A stretch of 64,000 bases of DNA from Clostridia bacterium (lineage in GTDB: Bacteria > Bacillota > Clostridia > Saccharofermentanales > Saccharofermentanaceae): NCBI GenBank assembly GCA_024403775.1, contig JAKSRE010000002.1, positions 1 through 64,000 of the forward strand, in the 5' to 3' direction. Of this stretch, positions 1 to 8,371 are shown piece after piece (positions within the stretch are counted from its first letter, which is position 1; each line of letters begins with the position of its first letter). The notes beneath the pieces are model-generated. The model was given only the letters and a program-made list of their open reading frames with translations. It searched no databases and was not told where the DNA came from. The position numbers were made by a program, and so were the translations under genes.

Positions 1-90
1 AGTCTTTTCAAACAGCCTTTTCTTTAATTGTCCTTGACAATGGGACCAGTTTATTTTTTGATACAGTCGTTTGATTTTTTTATAGAATCC

Positions 91-128
91 AATAAAAAAC
101 TGTCTCGAACCATATAAGATTGAGACAG
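91..128 (-). terminator. Intrinsic terminator of the aminotransferase operon
   Basis: Read on the minus strand, a 7-bp perfect stem (100-106 with 122-128) is followed by a run of six T then ATT. It lies just after the stop of the small gene ending at 156. Bases 1-90 hold no feature I recognise. Confidence 0.8.
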
Positions 129-155
129 CTTTAAACATTTCTGTTTTATATTCTT

Positions 156-581
156 TTAAAGATAATATGCAAGAGTAATTACATCATCATTAACCCAGGC
201 AAAGTTTAATCCTTGAAACTCTCCAGGATGAAGAGTAGATACCTTATGTGGATCGTTACAACTACCCTTAATAAATGGTTCTGGATTTATAACTTCTGCA
301 TTTTTATCAAAGAAACCAATCAATTCCTGACCATTTAATCCTATGTGAGCATTTCTTGCTTCTTCAGGAATAAATAAATCAAGACGGAAACGAACTGGTG
401 AAGGAGTAATGAAAGTAAATGATGTTACCTTACGGTCTGGTAAATCCTTTAATACTTCCATCTTAACCTGAACATCTGTGCCATTTAGGTTAAATCTATA
501 TGTTGCATTCTCATATTCCATTACACAGATTCCGCTGAACAAGTCTCCAGTGATAAGAGCATTATCAATAAACTTCTCCAT
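156..581 (-). CDS. Small protein resembling the C-terminal beta-domain of GH127 enzymes
   Basis: This 141-residue protein has no signal peptide or membrane segment. Its second half has a run like FRLDLFIPEEARNAHIGLNG followed near the end by WVNDDVITL. This matches the pattern of the C-terminal beta-sandwich of GH127/DUF1680 beta-L-arabinofuranosidases (LRIPxWAkxAxIxVNG ... WkdGDvIeL), recalled from family knowledge. The catalytic barrel is absent, so it is probably not an enzyme by itself. It is the second gene of an operon: its SD (GGAG) overlaps the stop region of the aminotransferase 15 bases upstream. Function unknown; the domain resemblance is moderate. Confidence 0.7.
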   Translation of the reverse strand: MEKFIDNALITGDLFSGICVMEYENATYRFNLNGTDVQVKMEVLKDLPDRKVTSFTFITPSPVRFRLDLFIPEEARNAHIGLNGQELIGFFDKNAEVINPEPFIKGSCNDPHKVSTLHPGEFQGLNFAWVNDDVITLAYYL

Positions 582-596
582 TATTCTTGCTCCTTA

Positions 597-1787
597 TTAA
601 AGCTCGCTTCTATGCTCTAAACCTAATTCTTCAGCAATCTTAAAGAATGCCTTACGTGAATTTCTGATTGTCATCTCTGATACGCAGAATGCAAGTCTGC
701 AGTAACCTGGACGGCTAAAGCTCTTACCACCAACAAGGAGGAGATTCTGCTTAGCACATACTTCAGCAAATTCCTGATCTGTAAGTCCGTTTGGTGTGTT
801 CATAAAGATATAAAGAGCACCATTTGGCTTTACAGCGTCAAAGCCAGCATCAACGATGTTAGAGTAGAGAAGGTTACGTCGATACTCATAGTTTGCTACA
901 TCAACTTTAGCATTGAGTGATTTCTCAATTACACGTTGCCAGATAGCTGGAGCATTTACGCTTCCGAGAATTCTGTTTGACAATACGATTGCTCCTGTAA
1001 GATCTTCAAAATCTTCATGATTTGGGCTTACGAGAGTATAACCAATTCTCTCACCAGGGAGAGACAAAGACTTACTCCATGAGAAACAGATGATAAGATT
1101 CTTAAAGCAGTCAAGAACTGCTGGAACTTCGATTCCGTCATAAGCAAGATCGATGTAAGGCTCATCAGCAATTACATGAATTACGTGATCCTGCTTGAGA
1201 AGCATATCATTAAGTTCACAGAGCAGCTCCTTACTATAAACAACACCAGATGGATTGTTAGGGGAGTTGATTACAATTGCCTTTGTCTTAGGTGTGATAG
1301 CCTCTTCGATTTTTTTAATATCTGGCATGAAATTATTGTCAGTATCAACAATGACAGATACGCCATTATGGTTATCGATGTAGTTTAAGTATTCCATAAA
1401 GAAAGGTGCGAGAAGAATTACTTCATCACCATCATCAAGAATAGAGTGGAAAACGTCATTCATTGCAGCAGCTGCACCAACTGTCATACAGATTGCATTA
1501 GCTTCTACCTTAACGCTTGATTCATTTGAACGCTTTTCTGCAATCATTGCACGAGTTGATTCGTAACCTGAGTTACTCATATATCCGTGCATACCAGGAA
1601 TTGGATTCTCTGCCAAATCCTTGAGGGCATCAAAAACTTCCTTTGGTGGCTCAAGGTCAGGATTACCAATTGAGAAGTCATAAACATTCTCAACACCATA
1701 GATTGCTTTAAGTCTGTTACCTTCTTCAAACATCTTACGGATAGCAGATCCGCCAGCCAATTTTGCTTTAAGTTTATCAGATATCAT
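597..1787 (-). CDS. PLP-dependent class I/II aminotransferase
   Basis: This 396-residue cytosolic fold-type I aminotransferase, probably acting on aspartate or another amino acid, is of normal length. Visible signatures are the SIGNPD substrate loop near residue 40, the SPNNPSG motif, the ADEPY cofactor-binding motif, and the Schiff-base lysine (about K239) in SWSKSLSLPGERIG. The start is supported by an AGAGG site ten bases upstream. It leads a two-gene operon with the small beta-domain protein. The amino acid specificity cannot be read from sequence; aspartate aminotransferase-like is the best guess. A second, different aminotransferase lies at 56.3 kb. Confidence 0.9.
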   Translation of the reverse strand: MISDKLKAKLAGGSAIRKMFEEGNRLKAIYGVENVYDFSIGNPDLEPPKEVFDALKDLAENPIPGMHGYMSNSGYESTRAMIAEKRSNESSVKVEANAICMTVGAAAAMNDVFHSILDDGDEVILLAPFFMEYLNYIDNHNGVSVIVDTDNNFMPDIKKIEEAITPKTKAIVINSPNNPSGVVYSKELLCELNDMLLKQDHVIHVIADEPYIDLAYDGIEVPAVLDCFKNLIICFSWSKSLSLPGERIGYTLVSPNHEDFEDLTGAIVLSNRILGSVNAPAIWQRVIEKSLNAKVDVANYEYRRNLLYSNIVDAGFDAVKPNGALYIFMNTPNGLTDQEFAEVCAKQNLLLVGGKSFSRPGYCRLAFCVSEMTIRNSRKAFFKIAEELGLEHRSEL

Positions 1788-1971
1788 TTTGTTGTACCTC
1801 TTATATAAAAATATGCATTTATAATATCACATTTAAATAATGAAGATGAAAAAATGTGTTTATTTGTGCATATTTTTCTAAATTAACGCTTTAATCTAGA
1901 AATATTTTTTTATATAATTCGAAATGGAGTAGATGTATTATGCATCAATTTAAAGAAATGGAGAAAGAAAT

Positions 1972-4605
1972 ATGATTTGTAAAAACTGTGGAAATGAAAT
2001 CCCAGATGGTTCTTCTTGCTGTCAATTTTGTAATGCGATGGTAGAGAATAACGTATCAGCGCAGAATTATGCTGATCCATCTTTAGTAGGAGCAACATCC
2101 AAGCCTAAAGGTAAAGCTAAGAAAGGTGTACTTGCAGTAGTAGCTTCTATTTTGGCTATCGCTGTAATTGGCTGTGGTTCTGTTGTTGCTATTAACAAGT
2201 TCCAAAATAATTCGAAGCTTTCTGATTCTAAGCAGCATAGTAAGGCTGATAAAGATGACGATAAGAAGAAGGATGAGGATGAAGACGATGATAAGGATTA
2301 TGACCTTACATTGTCTATGGATGACAAAATTCCTCATGCTACTAAGGATACCGAGGAGACTTCAGCACCTGATGAGACTACAGAACCTGTTAGTCAGCCA
2401 GCTGTATCCGAGGTTAGTACTGTAGACGTTCCAGAGGGCGCAGCTTCTTGGACTGTTCTTGTTTACATGGATGGTTCTAATCTTGAGTCAGGAAGTGGAA
2501 TCGGTTCTTATGTAATGAGTAGAATGGATGATATGGTCTCAACTGATAATGTTAACGTTATCGTTCAGACTGGTGGTACTTCTAACTGGCTTAATGATGA
2601 GGATTCTTATTTTGCTAATGATGCTGTAAGTAGTGTAAACATTCCTTCAGATGCATTGGGAAGATACCAGATTAAAAATTCAGAAGTTATTGATCTTGGT
2701 TCTGCACCTCTTGCATCAATGGGTGATGCTTCTACTTTAAGTGATTTTATTACTTATGGTAAGGAGAATTTCCCTGCACAGAAGTATATGCTTGTTTTGT
2801 GGGATCATGGATATGTTGAGCCATATGGTAACCTTGAATCAGATGATATTTTCTATCAGGATGACTTTGGAAATGTATATTATTACAAAGATATTCCAGC
2901 TGATGCTTACGTTACAAATGACTGCATTACACTTGATGAGTTAGGTAAGGCATTAAATGATGGTAGCGTTCACTTTGAGGTTTTGACATTTAATACTTGT
3001 TTGTCTTCTTCAATTGAGATTGCTTCAATAGTTGCTCCATATGCAAACTATATGGTTGCTTCTGAAGAGTCAATTCCAGCAATGGTAGGTATTCCTGAGG
3101 AATATATTACATATTTGAATCAGAATCCTAATTGTACTGGTGCAGATGTAGGTTCATTTATCTGCCAGGCTTATTCTCAGGCTCTTAATGCCATTATTAA
3201 TCAGACAAATTACGATGAGCAGGGTGGTGGCATGTTCTCAAAGAGCACTATGGCTGTTATTAATTTGTCTTCAATTCCACAGATGCAGGATTACTATGAC
3301 GAAGTAATGAAGCACGTTTACTATAGTATTTATGACATGGAAACATATACAGGTTTCCTTAATGCAGCTAGTAAATGTGAGAACTATGGTTCTGAGGGAA
3401 ATGTAGAAGGAAATCTTGTTGATCTTAAGTCTTTCCTTGTTAAGGCTGCTCCTTATCTTTCAGATACAGATGCAGATGAGAAACTTGTAGAACTTATTGA
3501 TAATAATATCCTTGCAATGAATGGCCCAGCAAGAATGAATTCTTATGGTTTGTCATTCTTCTTCCCAAGCTATAACTACATTAATAATGTAAAGGCTGTT
3601 GTCGAAGGACAGCTCGTAGCTGCTGGTTACAGTTATACTCAGGATCAGCTTGATCAGATTGTTGGTGCCGTTGTCAGCGATTCATTAAACGGATATATTG
3701 ATAACATTGATAATAATGGTGAGTATTTCTGGTATGCTAAGTATCTTGATTACAGATTCGAAGGATATTGGAAGGCACCAGATGCAGTTTATGATTTGGT
3801 AAATAACTATGTTGATGATGATCATAAGGATGATGTAGTAATCGATTCAAATGGTTATACAATTAAGTATGATACAAAACTTGATACTGATGGTAAGTTC
3901 CATCTTGATATTTCAGAGGGAGCTGAAGCAGTTGTTTCTGTTGAGATGAACTTCATATTGGAAGTTGATAATGAAGATAAGCAGAGCGAAGATGCATTTG
4001 ATTCAATCTATACTTACTTTGGTGCTACTGAGCGAGGAGTAGTTGGTGACTATGCTAATGGTAGTTTCTTTAATGCCTTGGTTTGTGAATGGTATTTCTT
4101 CGGTCAGTATCCAGTACCTGTATATCAGATCGAGTCATCTGATAATCAGACAATCTATGGCTTCCGTGCAACAGTAAATGGTGAAGATGTTGTTATCTGT
4201 TTTGCTCATAATAAGGTAGCAGACGATTGCAGAATTCTTTATGCATGCAGACTTGATGAGAATGAAGGCGTTGCTTCAAATGATTTGTTCTATTTGCAGG
4301 ATGGCGATATCATTGAGGTATTGTTCTTCACATATGCTGTAGGTGGTGTTCTCGATGATTATTTGCTTATCAGACCATTCTATACTGTTGAGTATGAGGC
4401 TGATATGAATATTAAGATTTCTAGAACATATGGTTCTACAACTACTGCGTCATATCTTATGAACTATACAATTACAGATGCTTTCGGTAATGTTTATTAT
4501 ACTGATTTTGTTAAGTACACAGTTGTAAATGGTGTTATGGTTAGTGCAGAAGAAGTATTTGATGTTCCAGAAGCAGTTTGCGCAGAATTGTATGAATTAG
4601 TATAA
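1972..4605 (+). CDS. Membrane-anchored clostripain-family (C11) cysteine peptidase with zinc ribbon
   Basis: The 877 residues show, in order: a CxxC...CxxC zinc ribbon (residues 3-20), a basic patch, one membrane helix (about 50-74), a Lys/Asp/Glu-rich charged linker (about 85-115), an acidic/Thr linker, then a C11 domain starting near SWTVLVYMDGSNLESG (about 160). The likely catalytic His is in LWDHGY and the nucleophile Cys in TFNTCLSSSIEIA; clostripain relatives usually read DACLM there. A long beta-rich C-terminal part follows. The ribbon should be cytosolic and the peptidase outside. Clostripains cut after Arg/Lys. It is monocistronic, with a TATAAT at 1913-1918 and its own terminator. 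Confidence 0.88.
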   Translation: MICKNCGNEIPDGSSCCQFCNAMVENNVSAQNYADPSLVGATSKPKGKAKKGVLAVVASILAIAVIGCGSVVAINKFQNNSKLSDSKQHSKADKDDDKKKDEDEDDDKDYDLTLSMDDKIPHATKDTEETSAPDETTEPVSQPAVSEVSTVDVPEGAASWTVLVYMDGSNLESGSGIGSYVMSRMDDMVSTDNVNVIVQTGGTSNWLNDEDSYFANDAVSSVNIPSDALGRYQIKNSEVIDLGSAPLASMGDASTLSDFITYGKENFPAQKYMLVLWDHGYVEPYGNLESDDIFYQDDFGNVYYYKDIPADAYVTNDCITLDELGKALNDGSVHFEVLTFNTCLSSSIEIASIVAPYANYMVASEESIPAMVGIPEEYITYLNQNPNCTGADVGSFICQAYSQALNAIINQTNYDEQGGGMFSKSTMAVINLSSIPQMQDYYDEVMKHVYYSIYDMETYTGFLNAASKCENYGSEGNVEGNLVDLKSFLVKAAPYLSDTDADEKLVELIDNNILAMNGPARMNSYGLSFFFPSYNYINNVKAVVEGQLVAAGYSYTQDQLDQIVGAVVSDSLNGYIDNIDNNGEYFWYAKYLDYRFEGYWKAPDAVYDLVNNYVDDDHKDDVVIDSNGYTIKYDTKLDTDGKFHLDISEGAEAVVSVEMNFILEVDNEDKQSEDAFDSIYTYFGATERGVVGDYANGSFFNALVCEWYFFGQYPVPVYQIESSDNQTIYGFRATVNGEDVVICFAHNKVADDCRILYACRLDENEGVASNDLFYLQDGDIIEVLFFTYAVGGVLDDYLLIRPFYTVEYEADMNIKISRTYGSTTTASYLMNYTITDAFGNVYYTDFVKYTVVNGVMVSAEEVFDVPEAVCAELYELV

Positions 4606-4618
4606 GTTGTTTATATTT

Positions 4619-4650
4619 GAGTCGCTATCAGAGATGGTAGCGACTCTTTG
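4619..4650 (+). terminator. Terminator after clostripain gene
   Basis: An 11-bp stem (4619-4629 with 4636-4646, one G-U) with a 6-base loop and a short TTT tail closes the clostripain gene. Confidence 0.75.
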
Positions 4651-4683
4651 TATAAATATTTAAAGGTTTTGATAATAAAACTA

Positions 4684-4712
4684 TTGACAATATAAGTCGA
4701 TATGATTATTAT
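4684..4712 (+). promoter_or_regulatory. Promoter of infC-rpmI-rplT
   Basis: TTGACA at 4684-4689, a 17-base spacer and TATTAT at 4707-4712 form a near-consensus housekeeping promoter. Transcription should start near 4719, giving an untranslated leader of about 150 bases. Confidence 0.85.
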
Positions 4713-4719
4713 ATTGAAG

Positions 4720-4856
4720 TTACAACAAGCAGAACATCGATTCTCACCTTGAGTCATTACGAAGAGGTAAATAATTTTAGTCTTTGAGCTTGGTTACTGA
4801 GCGTGAAGATTTGGTTATTGTGAGAATGGATGTTATCCATTCTTTTTTTTTTGTAG
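4720..4856 (+). promoter_or_regulatory. infC leader RNA with attenuator (L20-leader-like)
   Basis: The leader contains two mutually exclusive pairings. Bases 4733-4747 can pair with 4820-4834 (14 of 15 positions complementary). The latter segment is also the left arm of a strong terminator hairpin at 4823-4843. This layout fits transcription attenuation of the IF3-L35-L20 operon, as in the L20-autoregulated leader of Bacillus subtilis. That L20 is the ligand here is inferred from gene context; I did not match the Rfam consensus. Confidence 0.7.
4823..4852 (+). terminator. Attenuator terminator immediately upstream of the infC ribosome binding site
   Basis: A 9-bp perfect stem (4823-4831 with 4835-4843), GTT loop and a run of ten T ends only three bases before the infC SD. 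As a constitutive terminator it would silence infC-rpmI-rplT, so it is most simply a regulated attenuator. Confidence 0.85.
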
Positions 4857-4869
4857 GGAGGTGTTTCTT

Positions 4870-5391
4870 ATCGCTAAGGCAACCAATAACCAATTAATTA
4901 ATGAGAACATCAAGTTCGAGCAGGTACGTTTGATAAATGCAGAAGGCGCTATGATCGGTGTAGTTCCGATAGCAGAAGCTTTGAAGCAGGCAAAGGAAGC
5001 CGAGTTGGATTTGGTTTGTATCTCTGCTAATCCTGAGAATCCAGTTTGTAGAGTTATGGATTTTGGAAAGTACGTTTTCGATCAGGGTAAGAGAGAGAAG
5101 GAAGCGAAGAAGAAACAAAAAGAGACCGAGACAAAAGAACTTGGACTTAAGCTTACAACTGATGTACACGATATCGAGGTTAAGCAGAAGGCTTGTATTA
5201 AGTTCTTAAAGAACGGTGACAGAGTTAAAATCAACATCAGATTCAGAGGCCGTGAGATGGCTTATCAGCAGCAGGGCATCGAAGTGATGGAGAAGTTCGC
5301 AGAGGGAGTTAGCGAGTACGGTCAGGTTAGTGTAAAGCCTAAGGTTGATGGTCGTAACATGGTAATGTTCCTTGTGCCAAAGAAGAATTAA
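4870..5391 (+). CDS. infC: Translation initiation factor IF-3 (AUC start codon)
   Basis: IF3 binds the 30S subunit and checks start-codon and initiator tRNA pairing. The frame is open from a GTG at 4861, but that GTG lies inside the SD sequence AGGGAGGTG (4855-4863). The correctly spaced codon, 8 bases after the GGAGG, is ATC at 4870, giving 173 residues beginning (M)AKATNNQLINENI. IF3 genes of Escherichia coli and Bacillus subtilis use a rare AUU start, which lets IF3 repress its own synthesis; AUC would do the same here. The N-domain, Lys/Glu-rich linker helix (about 75-95) and C-domain are all present. First gene of the infC-rpmI-rplT operon. Confidence 0.93.
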   Translation: MAKATNNQLINENIKFEQVRLINAEGAMIGVVPIAEALKQAKEAELDLVCISANPENPVCRVMDFGKYVFDQGKREKEAKKKQKETETKELGLKLTTDVHDIEVKQKACIKFLKNGDRVKINIRFRGREMAYQQQGIEVMEKFAEGVSEYGQVSVKPKVDGRNMVMFLVPKKN

Positions 5392-5431
5392 GAGACTACG
5401 TGTAAATGAATTTATAAGGAGGACATTGAAA

Positions 5432-5629
5432 ATGCCTAAGCAGAAAACACACAGTTCATCTAAGAAGAGATTTAAGATTACAGCTACTGGAAAGGTTTTG
5501 TATCCACAGGCTTTCCGTCGTCATATCTTGAGCAAGAGACCAACAAAGAGAATGAGACACCTTCGTCATTTGGCAGTTGCTTCAAATTCTAACGCTAAGA
5601 TCGTTAAGAAGATGATGCCATACGCATAA
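5432..5629 (+). CDS. rpmI: 50S ribosomal protein L35
   Basis: L35 is a small basic 65-residue protein of the large ribosomal subunit. It begins MPKQKTHSSSKKRFK and has the family's basic SKRPTKRMRHLRH stretch. The ATG at 5432 follows an AAGGAGG site 9 bases upstream; the longer upstream frame overlaps infC and is not used. Order and spacing in infC-rpmI-rplT are standard. Confidence 0.97.
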   Translation: MPKQKTHSSSKKRFKITATGKVLYPQAFRRHILSKRPTKRMRHLRHLAVASNSNAKIVKKMMPYA

Positions 5630-5673
5630 TAAATATTTTAAGTTAAGAATTATTTCATTGGAGGATATTAAAA

Positions 5674-6027
5674 ATGTCTAGAGTTAAAAGAGGCGTACGT
5701 ACAAGAGCTCGTCATCATAAGATTTTGAAGCAGGCTAAGGGTTACTTTGGTCATAAGAGTAAGTTGTTTAAGGTTGCTAACCAGGCTGTTATGAAGTCAG
5801 GTGCTTATGCATACCGTGACAGAAAGGCTAAGAAGAGAGATTTCAGAAAGCTCTGGATTGCTAGAATCAATGCTGCAGCAAGAATGAATGGTCTTTCATA
5901 CAGCAAGTTCATGAATGGTCTTAAGAAGGCTAACATCGCTCTTGACAGAAAGGTTCTTTCTGACATCGCTATCAACGATCCTAAGAACTTCACAGCTCTT
6001 TGTGATCAGGCTAAGGCTGCTCTTTAA
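5674..6027 (+). CDS. rplT: 50S ribosomal protein L20
   Basis: L20 is a 117-residue basic protein, normal in length, that binds 23S rRNA early in 50S assembly. It begins [20 protein letters not shown] and carries the family's [18 protein letters not shown] core. The SD is GGAGG. In Bacillus, free L20 represses this operon through the leader RNA, so it is the likely ligand of the attenuator upstream of infC. Last gene of the operon, followed by a strong terminator. Confidence 0.97.
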   Translation: MSRVKRGVRTRARHHKILKQAKGYFGHKSKLFKVANQAVMKSGAYAYRDRKAKKRDFRKLWIARINAAARMNGLSYSKFMNGLKKANIALDRKVLSDIAINDPKNFTALCDQAKAAL

Positions 6028-6053
6028 TTTATAAGCAACATTATGTAAAATAT

Positions 6054-6086
6054 AAGGACTGTTTGTTTAAACAGTCCTTTATTATT
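6054..6086 (+). terminator. Terminator of infC-rpmI-rplT
   Basis: An 11-bp perfect stem (6054-6064 with 6069-6079) with a 4-base loop is followed by TTTATTATT. Confidence 0.85.
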
Positions 6087-6121
6087 GCAAAAAAAATAAC
6101 TCGTAAGGAAAGAATATATTT

Positions 6122-6931
6122 ATGTATAAATTCATAAGTAGCAAGGATAATCAGCAGCTTAAACTTTATGCTTCTTTGCATGACAGTAAAAAAGCATCAA
6201 AACTTGGACTAGTCTTTATTGAAGGCGTTCGTTTATGTGAGGATTGTCTTACATCCGGAATTATTCCCAAGGTTCTCATATTTACTACAAAACAGAAGAC
6301 AGCTATTGATGATTTAAAGGCAAAATATTCTTTAACAGAAGAGATTGAATATGTTGAATTAACTGATGATTGTTTTAATAAACTTGCTTCGACTGTAAAT
6401 CCTCAGGGTATAGCCATGGTTATAGAGAAAGCATCCTGTAATATCGTTAAAGCAGATAGTTCTGTCACTCTTCCAGTAAGAAATGGAAAGAATATATATG
6501 TTGTTTTGGAGAATCTTCAGGATCCTGGTAATCTTGGGACAATTCTTAGAATGGCAGATGCATTTAATTTTACTTCTGTATTAATGACATCTAATTCTGT
6601 TGATCCATTTAATGAAAAGGTTTTAAGAGCCTCTATGGGCTCTGTATGGCATTTGCCAGTGCTGATTTATGATGATATAGATTCTATATGTAATGCGCTT
6701 GATAAGGCTGGCGTAAATAAATATGCAGCTCATTTAAAGGGAACGGATTTAAGAGAAAATGAATTTGTATTCCCAGCAGCATTTTTTATTGGTAATGAAG
6801 GAAAAGGTCTGACGGATTTTGCTTCCGACAAATGCGACTATAAAATTAAAATCCCAATGCCAGGTAAAGCCGAGTCACTTAATGCGGCTTCCGCTGCTTC
6901 AATTATTGGTTATTTAATGTCTGTACAATGA
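6122..6931 (+). CDS. SpoU-family RNA 2'-O-methyltransferase
   Basis: The 269 residues have a substrate-binding N-terminal domain (about 1-100) and a SPOUT knot domain. SpoU motif 1 reads ENLQDPGNLGTILRMADAF, motif 2 FFIGNEGKGL, and motif 3 IKIPMPGKAESLNAASAASI. The conserved Asn, Arg and Glu of SAM-dependent tRNA/rRNA ribose methylases are present. Related enzymes (RlmB/TrmH type, YsgA in Bacillus) often sit beside rplT. The target nucleotide cannot be read from sequence. It follows the L20 terminator and probably has its own promoter. Confidence 0.9.
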   Translation: MYKFISSKDNQQLKLYASLHDSKKASKLGLVFIEGVRLCEDCLTSGIIPKVLIFTTKQKTAIDDLKAKYSLTEEIEYVELTDDCFNKLASTVNPQGIAMVIEKASCNIVKADSSVTLPVRNGKNIYVVLENLQDPGNLGTILRMADAFNFTSVLMTSNSVDPFNEKVLRASMGSVWHLPVLIYDDIDSICNALDKAGVNKYAAHLKGTDLRENEFVFPAAFFIGNEGKGLTDFASDKCDYKIKIPMPGKAESLNAASAASIIGYLMSVQ

Positions 6932-7006
6932 TAGTTAACGTTTTACTTCTTTTAAATAAAGTAACGTGTTATAATTATTCTATTATTGTTTTTTTGAGGA
7001 GTAGAT

Positions 7007-8371
7007 ATGAATATTACTATTGTAGGTGCTGGAAAGATTGGTAGAGCAATCATTGAAAGCCTTATCAAAGAAGGTCATGATATATCAGTGATTGACCAGG
7101 ATTCAAAGGTAATAGAGTTTCTTAATAATTCATACGACTTGATGTGTGTATGTGGTAATGGTATCAATATTGAAAATCTTGAAGCCATATCAATGAAGAA
7201 TTGCAATCTTTTCGTTGCATGTACAGGCTCCGATGAACACAATATGCTTAGTTGTCTTTTGGCAAGAAGTCTTGGTGCAAAATATACAGTTGCCCGTGTT
7301 CGTAACAGCGAATATGCAGGTGATACTTTAAGCTATATTAAGCAGCAGCTTGATATTTCTATGATATTTAATGCTGACCTTATTACAGCACAGACAATTT
7401 ATAATAATCTTAAATTTCCATCAGCAATTAAATATGAGACATTCTCAGGTCGTAAATTTGAGCTTGCAGAATTAACTATTAAAGATGATTCAATGTTTGC
7501 TGATAAGGCATTGTCCAAGATTAAATCTCAGTTTGATATCTCATTTCTTATCTGCTATGTAAAGCGTGAAGATGTTGGTGTAGTAATACCTGGCGGTGAT
7601 TTTACGCTTCGTTCAGGTGATAAGATTGGTCTTGTTGCATCACCACTTGAGATGCAGGCTCTTCTTAAGAGAATGGATGTACTTCAAAAGAAAGTTAAGA
7701 ATGTAATGATTCTTGGTGCCAGCAGAAGTGCAGTTTATCTTGCCAATATGCTTGCCGCTAACAGCTATAGAGTTAGAATACTTGAAGTGAATCAGGAAAA
7801 GACAAGACACTTATATGATGTATTAGATGATTCAGTTGATGTTGTTAATGCAGATGGTTCAAAGAGCGATATTTTGACAGAAGAGGGAATAGATAGTCAG
7901 GATTCTTTTGTTGCACTTACAGGTCTTGATGAGGAGAATATTCTTATCGCGTACCATGCAATGAATATGGGTGTTCCTAAAGTTATTGCAAAGGTTAACC
8001 AGGATACATATGCTGATATAAGCGGAAAGCTTGGTGTTGATTGTGTAATCTCACCAAATCATCTTACCGCTGACCTTATTGTAAAATATGCACGTGCCCT
8101 TAATACAACACTTGAAAGTAAGATTGAGACTTTGTATAGTCTTATGAATGGCGCTGTTGAGGCTTTGGAATTTGTTGTATCAGCTGATTTTAAGCAGACT
8201 GGTGTTAAGCTCAAGGATATTAAACTTAAGTCAAATATTTTGATTGCTGGTATCATACGTTCAAATAAAACAATTATTCCGAACGGTAACGACGTTATAC
8301 AGCTTGGTGATCATGTTATTGTTATTGCCAAGGAACAAAAGTTGAGTGATTTGTCGGATATTTTATTATGA
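7007..8371 (+). CDS. trkA: Trk potassium uptake regulator TrkA
   Basis: TrkA is the cytosolic NAD(H)/nucleotide-gating ring of the Trk K+ channel. The 454 residues contain two tandem RCK units: Rossmann domain 1 starting ITIVGAGKIGRAI, RCK-C 1 (about 140-220), Rossmann domain 2 starting VMILGASRSAVYLA (about 232) and RCK-C 2 (about 370-454). Length and architecture are those of full TrkA, not the single-unit KtrA. SD GAGGAG precedes the ATG; a TATAAT lies at 6970-6975 without a good -35. The stop overlaps the trkH start by four bases, implying translational coupling. Confidence 0.95.
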   Translation: MNITIVGAGKIGRAIIESLIKEGHDISVIDQDSKVIEFLNNSYDLMCVCGNGINIENLEAISMKNCNLFVACTGSDEHNMLSCLLARSLGAKYTVARVRNSEYAGDTLSYIKQQLDISMIFNADLITAQTIYNNLKFPSAIKYETFSGRKFELAELTIKDDSMFADKALSKIKSQFDISFLICYVKREDVGVVIPGGDFTLRSGDKIGLVASPLEMQALLKRMDVLQKKVKNVMILGASRSAVYLANMLAANSYRVRILEVNQEKTRHLYDVLDDSVDVVNADGSKSDILTEEGIDSQDSFVALTGLDEENILIAYHAMNMGVPKVIAKVNQDTYADISGKLGVDCVISPNHLTADLIVKYARALNTTLESKIETLYSLMNGAVEALEFVVSADFKQTGVKLKDIKLKSNILIAGIIRSNKTIIPNGNDVIQLGDHVIVIAKEQKLSDLSDILL

